Source: Flavobacteriaceae bacterium (lineage in GTDB: Bacteria; Bacteroidota; Bacteroidia; Flavobacteriales; Flavobacteriaceae). Taken from it: a DNA stretch of 43,308 nt. Position numbers and translations under genes: made by a program. Of the stretch, positions 32,879 to 41,408 are shown in pieces. Under the pieces are notes generated by a model. That model was not told the DNA's origin, ran no database searches, and saw only the letters and a list, made by a program, of their open reading frames with translations. Each line of letters opens with the position of its first letter. Position 1 is the stretch's first letter. Location of the stretch: assembly GCA_947482805.1 (NCBI GenBank), contig CANKLK010000002.1, forward strand, positions 1-43,308, in the 5' to 3' direction.

Positions 32879-32974
32879 TCGTAAAAAGTATTACAAATAA
32901 AAAGAGGTAATTATTCTTTGTTAAAAATTAAATGATACTCCTGACTATAACTAACGTGCACTTTAGTTTATTGT

Positions 32975-33050
32975 CAAATCCTTAAACAGCATTACCTGTT
33001 CTAAGTTCATTGGGTATAATCTCAGCTCGTTATTTAGAGCACCCCTTTTT
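32975..33050 (-). ncRNA. TPP (thiamin pyrophosphate) riboswitch
   Basis: On the minus strand the THI-box elements occur in order: GGGGTGC (about 33045-33039), GCTGAGATTATACCC, then GAAC...CAGGTAATGCTG. The start lies about 10 bases after the TACCTTTG promoter box. Downstream (32950-32975) AACTAA/TTAGTT can pair around a GTGCAC core, a possible part of the expression platform. It controls the TonB receptor at 32878, about 100 bases downstream, and marks it as thiamin-related. Confidence 0.95.
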
Positions 33051-33059
33051 GAGATAGGA

Positions 33060-33067
33060 CAAAGGTA
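33060..33067 (-). promoter_or_regulatory. -7 element of the riboswitch-TonB receptor transcript
   Basis: TACCTTTG on the minus strand fits TAnnTTTG, just before the riboswitch 5' end. The -33 region is T-rich but has no exact TTTG. Confidence 0.65.
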
Positions 33068-33107
33068 ATTATAAATTTGAAAAAAGGAATTTCTTCTGAT
33101 TTAAATT

Positions 33108-33350
33108 TTAATTATTCTTCTTTTTATATATTATGCAGGCTACGCAACCAGCTGCAAGTAATAGTCCATAAAAAGCTTCCATTCGATAGCTTTGAAAACT
33201 TACCAATCCTTCATCATTATAAGTAATCTTTCCAGTCGCATGTTGCTTTTCATCAAAACTGATAGCTATAATAAACATTGAAATTCCAACCAATAAGCCT
33301 AGAATTTCCCAAAAATAACTTGGTTTTTCGGATGCTTTGTTTTTTTTCAT
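33108..33350 (-). CDS. Small membrane protein (80 aa), unknown
   Basis: The 80-residue product has two hydrophobic helices (about 15-32 and 58-75, FYGLLLAAGCVACIIYK) separated by a polar loop, and a lysine-rich end. Its ATG overlaps the arfB stop (ATGA), so it is the last gene of the overlapping operon that begins with the GGGP synthase. No family was recognised. Confidence 0.75.
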   Translation of the reverse strand: MKKNKASEKPSYFWEILGLLVGISMFIIAISFDEKQHATGKITYNDEGLVSFQSYRMEAFYGLLLAAGCVACIIYKKKNN

Positions 33351-33748
33351 AGTTCAGGTTTTTTCCTGTTCTGTTTTATTTCAGAAATAGTCGATTTGTC
33401 TTTTAATCGTTTTTCAACAACTGCTTTTGGGACTTTGGTTGCTTTTCTTTTTTTGGGAACAATCAATGCTTTTTTAATAAAATCTAGGAATCGCTTAGTG
33501 ACTATTGCCTTATTTTTAAGTTGACTCCTGTCTTCATCACAGTTTAAAATTAACAGATTTTCTGAAGTTAATTTGGTTGCTAATTTGATTGCCAACAATG
33601 CTTTTTCTTGTTCATTAAGTGCTTCAGAAGCATTCAAATCAAAAGTCAAAACTACTTTGGATGAAACTTTATTTACATTTTGCCCTCCGGCACCAGAACT
33701 TCTAACGGCTTTAAAATTTAGTTCCGTTATGATTTTTTCAGTTTCCAT
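33347..33748 (-). CDS. arfB: Peptidyl-tRNA hydrolase ArfB / release-factor-like rescue protein
   Basis: The 133-residue protein carries the catalytic GGQ in RSSGAGGQNVNKVSSKV. It ends in a basic tail (PKKRKATKVPKAVVEKRLKD in part) that fits the empty mRNA channel, as in ArfB/YaeJ, which frees ribosomes stalled without a stop codon. It lacks the codon-recognition domain of RF1/RF2. It overlaps the DUF4301 gene by 11 bases and the small membrane gene by 4. Confidence 0.93.
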   Translation of the reverse strand: METEKIITELNFKAVRSSGAGGQNVNKVSSKVVLTFDLNASEALNEQEKALLAIKLATKLTSENLLILNCDEDRSQLKNKAIVTKRFLDFIKKALIVPKKRKATKVPKAVVEKRLKDKSTISEIKQNRKKPEL

Positions 33749-35339
33749 TTTGGGGTTGATGTGCAGGTTTTAGCAAATCGTTTACTGTTTTCACCGGATT
33801 AAAAGTAACCAAAGGAACCTCGACGAAAACGGTAATCCACTTTGCCATGGCTCCATTCCAAAGACCAGGCAATTCGTAGCCTTTTAAGTCTTTTCCTTTA
33901 TTGTTTTTATGAACAATAAAACCTTTACTGGGGTCAATAAATTGGGTTAAATCAAATTTTTCGCCACGATAGTTTTTGGTAGCACAAACTAAATCCACCG
34001 GATTAAAATGAGTGGCTTTTGCCAAAATTTCTGCCTGTCCACGATTCTGAGCGTCTACCTGTGAACTTTCAACAATTTGTAATGTCACATTGCCTTTATA
34101 ACTTCTAACCCAAAATGGCCCGCCACCAGGTTCGCCTTCATTTTTCACCATTCCGCAAACTCTAATAGGACGGTTTAATTTGGTTTTTATAAACTCTAAT
34201 TTGTTCTCGATTGTATATTTATAAAAATCATCCAAAACATCAATATTCAATTTTTGCTCCATGAAATCAATTATTACTGGGATATTACTCTCGGTAATTG
34301 CATTATTTTCAACTGATTCCAAAATTTTGAAAATTTGTTCTTGCAAATCAATCAAAACCCCTGCTAATCCTTTTTTATATAAGGTAATTTCTTGAATGTG
34401 ATTCTGAATTACATTGTCTATATTTTTGATAAAAATCACGTCAGCATCAAGATTATTTAAATTATTAATGAGGGAGCCGTGTCCACCCGGGCGAAAAATA
34501 AGTCGCCCGTTTTCATTACGAAATGGTTCATTTCCGGGAGTAACTGCAATCGTGTCTGTGCTTTTATCTTGATGTGAGTAACTTACATTAAGTGTGATTT
34601 TAGACTTCTCTTCAACTTTTTGTTTTACACGTGCAATTATAGTTTTAAACAAATCTTCATGATGATCAGAAACTGTGAAATGCAAATGCGAAACTGAATT
34701 TGAGCAAGTATAAAATGAACATTCATTAAGATGCTCTTCAACCGGTGTTGTGATTTCTGATTCATATTTATGAAAATCTAAAACCCCTTTTGGTTTGTTG
34801 GCAAAATCAAAATGTTCGGGAGACAACATGGTTTTGATAAACCGGTAACTTTTCTCATGACTTTCTAGAGAATAATAATCCTCATGAAGTTCTTTCACTT
34901 TAGCCTTTATTTCATCATAGAATGGAAACTTTTCTATTCCAGCAAGAAAAATTGGTAGGTTTTTATCTTTTTTTCTGTTGATGTAAGCATTTATAGATTC
35001 ATTCTCATGGTCAAAATCCAAAAGAAACTCACTTAAAAATTTAAACATCCTTGTTGCGGCTCCAGAAGCAGGAACAAATTTTTTGAGTTTTAATTTCTCT
35101 TTTCTAACATCAAAAAAGTCAGCAAAATTTTGAAACTCTTCATTTGATAATTTTACGATACCATCATTTATAGTAGCCGGTCTTTCGAGTGTAATTTTTG
35201 GGATTCCTGATTGGAACAACAAAAGTTCACCTTCGATTTTATCCAAAGAAATATCCAAAGCATTTATTTGTTCAAAATCTGCTTCGGTAAAACCGTAGTG
35301 TTTTATTAAATTATCTTTTGTTGTAAAGTTCTCTTCCAT
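33738..35339 (-). CDS. DUF4301 family protein
   Basis: The 533-residue cytoplasmic protein starts at ATG 35339 (MEENFTTKDNLIKHYGFT). An upstream in-frame ATG (35459) is inside pnuC in another frame and is rejected. Recognisable blocks are VPASGAATRMFKFLSEFL, LIFRPGGHGSLINNLNNLDA and VCGMVKNEGEPGGGPFWV. The glycine-rich first two resemble nucleotide-sugar or nucleotidyltransferase-type loops, but no function is established to my knowledge. It overlaps pnuC by 34 bases and arfB by 11. Confidence 0.88.
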   Translation of the reverse strand: MEENFTTKDNLIKHYGFTEADFEQINALDISLDKIEGELLLFQSGIPKITLERPATINDGIVKLSNEEFQNFADFFDVRKEKLKLKKFVPASGAATRMFKFLSEFLLDFDHENESINAYINRKKDKNLPIFLAGIEKFPFYDEIKAKVKELHEDYYSLESHEKSYRFIKTMLSPEHFDFANKPKGVLDFHKYESEITTPVEEHLNECSFYTCSNSVSHLHFTVSDHHEDLFKTIIARVKQKVEEKSKITLNVSYSHQDKSTDTIAVTPGNEPFRNENGRLIFRPGGHGSLINNLNNLDADVIFIKNIDNVIQNHIQEITLYKKGLAGVLIDLQEQIFKILESVENNAITESNIPVIIDFMEQKLNIDVLDDFYKYTIENKLEFIKTKLNRPIRVCGMVKNEGEPGGGPFWVRSYKGNVTLQIVESSQVDAQNRGQAEILAKATHFNPVDLVCATKNYRGEKFDLTQFIDPSKGFIVHKNNKGKDLKGYELPGLWNGAMAKWITVFVEVPLVTFNPVKTVNDLLKPAHQPQNGN

Positions 35340-35920
35340 TCTAAATAAGCCATAATTGCTAAAATTGTGAAGATAAAATATTGCAATGAAAGCATCCACA
35401 ACCCTCTGTAGGCAAATAGCGGAACAACTATGCAATCTCCAATAATCCACAAGGTCCAATTTTCAATTTTTTTTAAAGCCATATACCACATTGCTATAAA
35501 AAAAAGACCGGATGTAAAAATATCAATATAATTAGGAATTTCAAGTTTGTAATCGAAAAACTTATAAACCAAATAAGTGATAATTGCAGTTGCAATAAAC
35601 AATAAAACTCCAATTACTTTCTCTCTGTGAGTGGTTCTCGTTATTTGCAAATCAGGTCCATTTGATTTAGAAGCCCATTTATACCAACCGTAAACACTCA
35701 TTACTGAGTAATAAATATTCATGGTCATATCAGCAAAATATTTGGCCTGATACAACAAATAAACTGTTATAACGGTAGTGACAAGTCCCGTAGGATAAAC
35801 CAGTATGTTTTCTTTTTTGGCATAAAAAACGCTTGCTATTCCAAATACAAAAGCCAAAAACTCCAAAACAATTTGAGTTGTTGAAGCATTTTTATATTGG
35901 TCAAATAGAAGTTCGAACAT
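35306..35920 (-). CDS. pnuC: PnuC-family vitamin transporter (nicotinamide riboside or thiamin)
   Basis: The 204-residue membrane protein has about seven helices and the PnuC marks VYPTGLVTTVITVYLLYQ, MNIYYSVMSVYGWYKW and NWTLWIIGDCIVVPLFAYRG. PnuC proteins carry nicotinamide riboside, while PnuT members carry thiamin. The TPP-controlled TonB receptor just beyond this operon makes thiamin a real alternative. The riboswitch is downstream of pnuC and does not control it. It begins on the stop of the GGGP synthase gene (TAATG). Confidence 0.88.
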   Translation of the reverse strand: MFELLFDQYKNASTTQIVLEFLAFVFGIASVFYAKKENILVYPTGLVTTVITVYLLYQAKYFADMTMNIYYSVMSVYGWYKWASKSNGPDLQITRTTHREKVIGVLLFIATAIITYLVYKFFDYKLEIPNYIDIFTSGLFFIAMWYMALKKIENWTLWIIGDCIVVPLFAYRGLWMLSLQYFIFTILAIMAYLEWKRTLQQKII

Positions 35921-36627
35921 TAGTCAAAAAAGTTAATGTCATTTTCAAAAGCAGTTCCAATAACAACTAAATCAGCACCGGCTGAATAAGCAGCATCAAT
36001 TTGATTTTTGGACCGAATCCCTCCACCAACAATCAACGGAACTGAAATTCTATACGAGACTTCTTTTATAATTTCCTCTGGGACAGCATTTAAGGCCCCG
36101 CTTCCGGCTTCGAGATAGAGTATTTTGTTTCCTATTAATTCGCCGGCTTTTGCGGTTTGTGCAACATATTCTGCATTTGTTTTTGGTAACGGTTTCGTTT
36201 TGCTTACACGTTCAACAGCAGTTTCGCTGCCGCTTTCTATTAAAATATAGCCCGTAGAAATGATTTCTAAATTTGTTTTTTCCAAAATAGGAACTGCATT
36301 AATTTGATGCTCTACCAAATAATCGGGATTTCTTCCCGAAAGCAGCATTAAGAATAAAATGCCATCCGCTTCTGCTGAAATTTGAGAAGGATTTCCAGGA
36401 AAAAGTAGAATGGGTAAACTAATTTCTGATTTTAATTTTATAATAATTTCATCCAAATGATTGCCGTTAAACGAACTTCCGCCCACAAAAATATGTGTTG
36501 CAGGCGATAACTCTATTTTTTTTGTCAAAAACGAAATGCCATTCATCACCACTTTGTCTGGGTCGATTAAAATAGCAAGAAGTTTTTTGCTCTCTTTTTT
36601 GGCCGATAAAATTTGCTCATATAACAT
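35920..36627 (-). CDS. Geranylgeranylglyceryl phosphate synthase family (PcrB/GGGPS)
   Basis: The 235-residue TIM-barrel protein has LLAILIDPDKV at the N-terminus, the IFVGGSSFNG loop and ISTGYILIESGSETAVERVS. KILYLEAGSGALNAVPEEII and the phosphate-binding LIVGGGIRSKNQI and LVVIGTAFEND loops follow. It joins a polyprenyl diphosphate to glycerol-1-phosphate, the first step to ether lipids in Archaea; bacterial members, including Flavobacterium ones, are known, with unclear end products. It is first of an overlapping five-gene operon. No other ether-lipid genes are nearby. Confidence 0.93.
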   Translation of the reverse strand: MLYEQILSAKKESKKLLAILIDPDKVVMNGISFLTKKIELSPATHIFVGGSSFNGNHLDEIIIKLKSEISLPILLFPGNPSQISAEADGILFLMLLSGRNPDYLVEHQINAVPILEKTNLEIISTGYILIESGSETAVERVSKTKPLPKTNAEYVAQTAKAGELIGNKILYLEAGSGALNAVPEEIIKEVSYRISVPLIVGGGIRSKNQIDAAYSAGADLVVIGTAFENDINFFD

Positions 36628-36768
36628 GTGCTATGTTTTTCGTTTAAGGATTGTAAATGTAACCCTTTTTTAAAATACATAAAATTTTACAAAACATGAT
36701 TTATATCATTTTTTATGGATGCACAACATGTTAACTTTAATCTATTAATTCATAAAAATCATAATATC

Positions 36769-37056
36769 ATGACACTATACCAAAAAACACTAGGAGATTT
36801 TCAACAAAGTTATATTGGGTTTGCAGCCTTAGTCATTATTGGGCAAAGCTGTTTAGGCGGAATCGCTGCAATGTATATCTTAGCAAACGGAAACTCATTT
36901 TCACAAATGCTCCAGTTAGGATTCATAGTTGTTACCTGCGCAATTGTAAATGTTGGAATTTTAGCACAGTTAACCTCAAAAACGGTTTTCAATATGACCA
37001 TTTTCAGCGTAGTGATTAGCATACTGGCTATTGCAATGAATGTGTTTGTTATTTAA
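36769..37056 (+). CDS. Small three-helix membrane protein (95 aa), unknown
   Basis: The start at ATG 36769 (MTLYQKTLGDFQQSYIGFAA) is preferred over ATG 36715, whose 18 extra residues are polar and unlike a membrane protein. Three hydrophobic helices (about 16-37, 44-63, 73-94) fill the protein. It is monocistronic, convergent with the phosphopantetheinyl transferase. No family was recognised. Confidence 0.75.
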   Translation: MTLYQKTLGDFQQSYIGFAALVIIGQSCLGGIAAMYILANGNSFSQMLQLGFIVVTCAIVNVGILAQLTSKTVFNMTIFSVVISILAIAMNVFVI

Positions 37057-37075
37057 ATAATCTAACCGAATCGAG

Positions 37076-37711
37076 TTAAATCGAAATGGAACTAAACGCG
37101 CACACAAAAACATAGTTTTCAATAAATTCAAAAACTATATCGAAGCGTTCGGTTTTATCATTGAATTGTAGTGAAACACCACATTTTTTATCTTCCAGGT
37201 TAAAATCATCCTCAAAGATGTTCTCTTTAAAACTAATACCTATTTCATTTTTAATTTTAAAAACAGATTCCTTTATTCCCCATACCACTGTTGCTTTTAT
37301 CAATTCGTCCGACTTAGAAAGATTTTCCAAATGAGAAACATCCATATAACGCGGTGCAAGTTTCAGGGTTTTCTCTTTCAGTATTTCCAAATCGGCGCCA
37401 ACATTTACATCGCTTAGAACAATAACCGAAAAATCATGTGAATGAGAAATGGAAATGTGTTTACCATTTCCTAGATGTGGTTTGCCAAATTCATCGTAAT
37501 ACAAATCAAAGTCTGAATAACCTGCTTCCATCAATAATCTTCTGACCGCTAAAAACCCTCTTTGGTGGCTTTCGGATTTCATACTTTCTACTCTTGCCAG
37601 TGAAACATCTTTCAACGCAACACTCTGAAAGAGTTCGTCAAAAGTTTCGGTTATTTTCCAAACAAACAGTTGCGTGTAATCATTTAACGCTATGGTTTTT
37701 AGTAAAGGCAT
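37076..37711 (-). CDS. 4'-phosphopantetheinyl transferase (Sfp type)
   Basis: The 211-residue enzyme has the Sfp-family motifs ISISHSHDFSVIVLSD, VGADLEI (metal-binding Asp) and VWGIKESVFKIK (W-x3-KES). It transfers the phosphopantetheine arm from CoA to carrier proteins, probably acyl carrier protein here, because no polyketide or peptide synthetase genes are present in the window. It is divergent from ahcY. Confidence 0.92.
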   Translation of the reverse strand: MPLLKTIALNDYTQLFVWKITETFDELFQSVALKDVSLARVESMKSESHQRGFLAVRRLLMEAGYSDFDLYYDEFGKPHLGNGKHISISHSHDFSVIVLSDVNVGADLEILKEKTLKLAPRYMDVSHLENLSKSDELIKATVVWGIKESVFKIKNEIGISFKENIFEDDFNLEDKKCGVSLQFNDKTERFDIVFEFIENYVFVCAFSSISI

Positions 37712-37775
37712 TTAGTATTTTACTGTTTTTCAAAAGATTATATGGCTAAACAATTCATAATTTTAAAAAATAAAT

Positions 37776-37806
37776 TATTAAAATCAAAACCTATGTTGTA
37801 ATTTTG
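37776..37806 (+). promoter_or_regulatory. Promoter of ahcY
   Basis: TAATTTTG (37799-37806) matches the -7 consensus TAnnTTTG, with a weak -33 region (TTAT) 19 bases upstream. The leader is about 30 bases; no S-adenosylhomocysteine riboswitch was recognised in it. Confidence 0.6.
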
Positions 37807-37839
37807 CGCCAGAATTTAAAAAACAAATATACATAATAG

Positions 37840-39156
37840 ATGAGTACACAAACATTACCTTATGTAGCTTTTAAAGTGAAAGATATTTCGCTTGCAGCTT
37901 GGGGAAGAAAAGAAATTGAATTGGCAGAAGCTGAAATGCCAGGATTGATGGCGCTTAGAGCAGAATACAAAAACGAACAACCTTTAAAAGGTGCTCGCAT
38001 TGCTGGTTGTCTTCACATGACAATTCAAACAGCTGTTCTTATTGAAACATTAATTGCTCTTGGTGCTGAAGTTACTTGGTCATCTTGTAACATTTTCTCT
38101 ACGCAAGATCAAGCTGCTGCTGCAATTGCTGCTGCCGGAATTCAAGTATATGCTTGGAAAGGGCTTGATGAAGAATCTTTCGACTGGTGTATTGAGCAAA
38201 CTTTATTCTTTGGTGAAGATAGAAAACCATTGAACATGATTTTGGATGACGGAGGCGATTTGACCAACATGGTATTTGACCGTTATCCAGAATTGATCCC
38301 AGGTATCAAAGGATTATCTGAAGAAACTACAACGGGAGTTCACAGATTATATGAAAGAATGAAAAACGGAACTTTATTCATGCCGGCTATCAACGTAAAT
38401 GACTCGGTTACTAAATCAAAATTTGATAACAAATACGGTTGTAAAGAATCAGCAGTTGATGCTGTTCGTAGAGCTACTGATATTATGTTAGCCGGAAAAA
38501 GAGTTGTTGTTTGTGGATATGGAGATGTTGGAAAAGGAACTGCAGCTTCTTTCCGTGGTGCTGGTTCTATCGTAACAGTTACTGAAATCGATCCGATTTG
38601 TGCATTACAAGCTGCCATGGATGGTTTTGAAGTTAAAAAATTAAATACAGTTGTTGATAATGCTGATATCATCATCACAACAACCGGAAATAAAGATATC
38701 GTTTTGGGTTCTCATTTCGAAAAAATGAAAGACAAAACTATCGTTTGTAACATTGGTCACTTTGATAACGAAATTGATATGGCTTGGTTAAACAAAAACC
38801 ACGGTGCATCTAAAGTAGAAATCAAACCACAAGTTGATAAATATACAATCTCAGGAAAAGATATCATCATTTTGGCTGAGGGCCGTTTGGTAAATTTAGG
38901 TTGTGCTACAGGGCACCCAAGTTTTGTAATGAGTAATTCATTCACAAACCAAACTTTAGCTCAAATTGAATTGTGGAAAAATAGTGCTGCTTATAACAAT
39001 GAAGTTTATATGTTACCAAAACATTTAGATGAAAAAGTAGCTATGTTGCACCTTGCGAAATTAGGAGTTGAATTGGAAACTTTAAGAACTGACCAAGCGG
39101 AATATATTGGGGTTGAAGTTCAAGGGCCTTTTAAACCTGAGTATTACAGATACTAA
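37840..39156 (+). CDS. ahcY: Adenosylhomocysteinase
   Basis: This enzyme splits S-adenosylhomocysteine into homocysteine and adenosine, clearing the product of methylation reactions. The 438-residue protein has [30 protein letters not shown], the NAD-binding [11 protein letters not shown], and the C-terminal [14 protein letters not shown] and PFKPEYYRY. All parts are present at normal length. It is monocistronic. Confidence 0.98.
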   Translation: MSTQTLPYVAFKVKDISLAAWGRKEIELAEAEMPGLMALRAEYKNEQPLKGARIAGCLHMTIQTAVLIETLIALGAEVTWSSCNIFSTQDQAAAAIAAAGIQVYAWKGLDEESFDWCIEQTLFFGEDRKPLNMILDDGGDLTNMVFDRYPELIPGIKGLSEETTTGVHRLYERMKNGTLFMPAINVNDSVTKSKFDNKYGCKESAVDAVRRATDIMLAGKRVVVCGYGDVGKGTAASFRGAGSIVTVTEIDPICALQAAMDGFEVKKLNTVVDNADIIITTTGNKDIVLGSHFEKMKDKTIVCNIGHFDNEIDMAWLNKNHGASKVEIKPQVDKYTISGKDIIILAEGRLVNLGCATGHPSFVMSNSFTNQTLAQIELWKNSAAYNNEVYMLPKHLDEKVAMLHLAKLGVELETLRTDQAEYIGVEVQGPFKPEYYRY

Positions 39157-39158
39157 TA

Positions 39159-39186
39159 AATTACGAATTAGTAATTACGAATTACG
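39159..39186. repeat. Heptamer array (AATTACG units) after ahcY
   Basis: AATTACG, AATTAGT, AATTACG, AATTACG begin 2 bases after the ahcY stop. It is the same unit as the inverted arrays between rpsB and tsf (21202-21280). Confidence 0.85.
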
Positions 39187-39201
39187 AAGTTTATATTTGA
39201 G

Positions 39202-39232
39202 AAACCCTTGCAGTGATGTGGGGGTTTTCATT
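39202..39232 (+). terminator. Terminator after ahcY
   Basis: AAACCC pairs with GGGTTT across a loop of about 13 bases, followed by a T-rich stretch. The stem is short, so it is moderate. The remaining gap to 39377 is AT-rich without further recognisable features. Confidence 0.6.
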
Positions 39233-39377
39233 TTGCTCACCCTGTTGATGTAAAGAGCAAAATGATGATAGCCAATTTACAAATAGTATATTTCATATTA
39301 TTTTATATATAGTTCAAAATAAATAATTATAAATTTTTAAAAATTATATTATAAACAAAAAAATCATTTGTTATTTA

Positions 39378-39881
39378 ATGAAAAATACCATTTACACTTT
39401 CTTTCTAATTGCTATACTTTCCTGCAACAAAGGAGTTTCAATCACACCTATTGAAGTATCTCCAAGTTGGAGAGGCACTCCTGGTAAATTAGTTGTAAAG
39501 AAAGGGGATTTGGTAGATACTATTTATGATTGTCATTTTGGGCTAACTCCGGAATATAAATTATTAAAGCATTTAGACAAAGAATATTTATTTACTAGTT
39601 GTGAAATGAATAATGGAGGAGATAATTATCAAACTTTTGTTTTATGGTCATTAGAGGATACTACTTTTTTAGACACCATTTACTTTAATGAATTAAATAT
39701 CAATAAAGAAATTAAAATAAAGGATAAAACATATAATTGGATTAGAAGAAAAGGCAATCTAAAGCTAGATAAAAGCACTATAGTTTTTGAAATGGATTCT
39801 ATTGTTACCCTTGTTGAAAATGATGAAACAAAGGATACTATTTCATTTGGAAAGAGCATTAAATGGATTAAGTTGAAGTAG
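39378..39881 (+). CDS. Putative lipoprotein, unknown
   Basis: The 167-residue protein has a lipoprotein signal peptide (lipobox AILSC, Cys16). The mature part is polar and beta-rich, with paired Cys (DCHFG and TSCEM). No family was recognised. It is 21 bases from the next gene on the same strand, so the two may be co-transcribed. Its low-GC codon choice looks like accessory sequence. Confidence 0.75.
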   Translation: MKNTIYTFFLIAILSCNKGVSITPIEVSPSWRGTPGKLVVKKGDLVDTIYDCHFGLTPEYKLLKHLDKEYLFTSCEMNNGGDNYQTFVLWSLEDTTFLDTIYFNELNINKEIKIKDKTYNWIRRKGNLKLDKSTIVFEMDSIVTLVENDETKDTISFGKSIKWIKLK

Positions 39882-39902
39882 CTTTTGATCTAAATTCATA
39901 AT

Positions 39903-40538
39903 ATGAACCGACTTATTAAAGATATTGAATTATTGTCAGACCAAAAAAGTTTTAGTTTGGGGATAAGTAATACGGCCGAAAATTTATGGTTTTTAATGCA
40001 CTTTAAAAAATTGGAAATTCTTAGTACAGTAATTTATCGCCAACAATATAATGAGTTTAGAACAACAAAAACCAAGTATCCTATTAGGCGGTTAATAAAA
40101 AAATTTGCCAATACAGCTGAATTTTTAGACTATTTAAGCTCTAGTTATAGGCCTACAAAAAGAATTTTTCTTTATGAAATAGCATTTACTAATGGCTGGA
40201 AAATTAAAGAGCAAGCCCATATTTATTTTACTATATATACTAATTCATTAGAAGAGAGAAACACTTTAATAAATCACCTTATTAATTCAGTTGGTTATGA
40301 CCCAGTTGCTATTGATTCACTGGAGACCAATATCACTTATTATTTTAAGGCTTCTGGTTCATTAGAAAAATATAAATCAGAGGTTTTGCCAGATGAGTTT
40401 TGGAGTGAGGAACGGTTAAATGAGTGGAAGGAGAAATATGCCGTAAATAATAATTATGATTCAGAAAAGGAAATTGGACTTCCATTTGACATTCCTTTCG
40501 ATGATAACTCACAAATTGACATTCAACCACCATTTTAA
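39903..40538 (+). CDS. Hypothetical cytoplasmic protein, unknown
   Basis: The 211-residue protein has no signal peptide or membrane helix. It is mixed alpha/beta with many charged residues, and ends in an Asp/Pro-rich tail (GLPFDIPFDDNSQIDIQPPF). I do not recognise it. Pairing with a lipoprotein of unknown type in an AT-rich island is reminiscent of strain-variable gene pairs, but no toxin or immunity motif is visible. Confidence 0.7.
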   Translation: MNRLIKDIELLSDQKSFSLGISNTAENLWFLMHFKKLEILSTVIYRQQYNEFRTTKTKYPIRRLIKKFANTAEFLDYLSSSYRPTKRIFLYEIAFTNGWKIKEQAHIYFTIYTNSLEERNTLINHLINSVGYDPVAIDSLETNITYYFKASGSLEKYKSEVLPDEFWSEERLNEWKEKYAVNNNYDSEKEIGLPFDIPFDDNSQIDIQPPF

Positions 40539-40546
40539 TTAATTTC

Positions 40547-40581
40547 AACAAAAAACCCGACTCATTACTGAATCGGGTTTT
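40547..40581. terminator. Bidirectional terminator between 39903 gene and rpmA
   Basis: AAAACCCGA and TCGGGTTTT form a 9-bp stem with a CTCATTACTGA-type loop, with A and T runs outside. It serves both converging units. Confidence 0.9.
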
Positions 40582-40603
40582 GTATTAGGATAAGAGTTTG
40601 TTC

Positions 40604-40864
40604 TTATGCTTCGAATGGAACTACAGATACAAATGATTTGTTATCACCTTTTTTCTGGAATTTCACTACACCAGCAACTTTTGCATGTAAAGTATGATCT
40701 TTACCCATGTAAACGTTTTCTCCTGGATTGTGTTTAGAACCTCTTTGTCTAACAATGATGTTACCTGCAATTGCAGCCTGACCACCATAAATCTTAACGC
40801 CTAAACGTTTCGATTCTGATTCTCTACCATTCTTAGAACTACCGACACCTTTCTTGTGAGCCAT
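40604..40864 (-). CDS. rpmA: 50S ribosomal protein L27
   Basis: The 86-residue bL27 has the conserved [20 protein letters not shown] start, [20 protein letters not shown] and [11 protein letters not shown]. It has no Firmicutes-type cleaved N-terminal extension. It follows rplU with a 22-base gap in the usual L21-L27 operon. Confidence 0.98.
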   Translation of the reverse strand: MAHKKGVGSSKNGRESESKRLGVKIYGGQAAIAGNIIVRQRGSKHNPGENVYMGKDHTLHAKVAGVVKFQKKGDNKSFVSVVPFEA

Positions 40865-40886
40865 GACGTATTAGTTTATATTGTTA

Positions 40887-41363
40887 TTATTCTTGAGTAT
40901 CTTCTTTTTTAGCTTTTGGAGCTGCTTTTTTTGGAGCCGCTTCCTCAGCCTTTTCAGCTTTAGGAGCTTTTGCTTTTTTTGGAGCTTCTACTTCTTCAGT
41001 TGCTGCTATTACTTTTGGTGCTGCTTCTGCTTTTGCAGATTTTTTTCCACCTGTTGCAGAAATACCTTCAATCACAATTTGTGTTAGGTATTGTCTGTGA
41101 CCGTTTCTCTTTTTGAATCCTTTTCTTCTTTTCTTTTTGAAAACGATTACTTTATCTCCTTTTAAGTGTGATAACACTTTGGCTTCTACTGAAGCACCTT
41201 CTATAGCTGGGGCGCCTAAAGTAATGTTACCATTATCGTCTAATAAAAGAACTTTATCAAAAGAAACTTTTGATCCTTCTTCATTAGCCAAACGGTGAAC
41301 ATAAACCTTTAAGTCTTTGCTTACTTTGAATTGTTGCCCTGCTATCTCTACGATTGCGTACAT
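40887..41363 (-). CDS. rplU: 50S ribosomal protein L21 with Lys/Ala-rich tail
   Basis: The 158-residue bL21 has the core (1-103: MYAIVEIAGQQFKVSKDLKV, VLSHLKGDKVIVFKKKRRKG, FKKRNGHRQYLTQIVIEGI). A tail of about 55 residues, rich in Lys, Ala, Pro and Glu, follows and is absent from the E. coli protein. The tail looks disordered. It is the first gene of rplU-rpmA. Confidence 0.97.
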   Translation of the reverse strand: MYAIVEIAGQQFKVSKDLKVYVHRLANEEGSKVSFDKVLLLDDNGNITLGAPAIEGASVEAKVLSHLKGDKVIVFKKKRRKGFKKRNGHRQYLTQIVIEGISATGGKKSAKAEAAPKVIAATEEVEAPKKAKAPKAEKAEEAAPKKAAPKAKKEDTQE

Positions 41364-41391
41364 AACAATGATGTTTAGTTAATTTAATATT

Positions 41392-41405
41392 CCCGACTTT
41401 TCGGG
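41392..41405 (-). promoter_or_regulatory. 5'-terminal hairpin in the rplU leader
   Basis: On the minus strand CCCGA pairs with TCGGG around AAAG, at the predicted transcript 5' end and followed by GAATATTAAATT. The rplM leader has the same layout. It lacks a T-run, so it is not a terminator. Confidence 0.55.
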
Positions 41406-41408
41406 TTG

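Noticed and set aside
34400..34560. Selenocysteine, frameshift or pseudogene in the DUF4301/arfB/pnuC operon
   Set aside because: All frames are intact; the overlaps are ordinary same-strand gene overlaps of 1-34 bases.
35340..35459. Forty-residue N-terminal extension of DUF4301
   Set aside because: It lies within pnuC on the same strand in another frame, and ATG 35339 gives a normal start.
37807..37839. S-adenosylhomocysteine riboswitch before ahcY
   Set aside because: The leader is only about 30 bases and AT-rich, too short for the aptamer.
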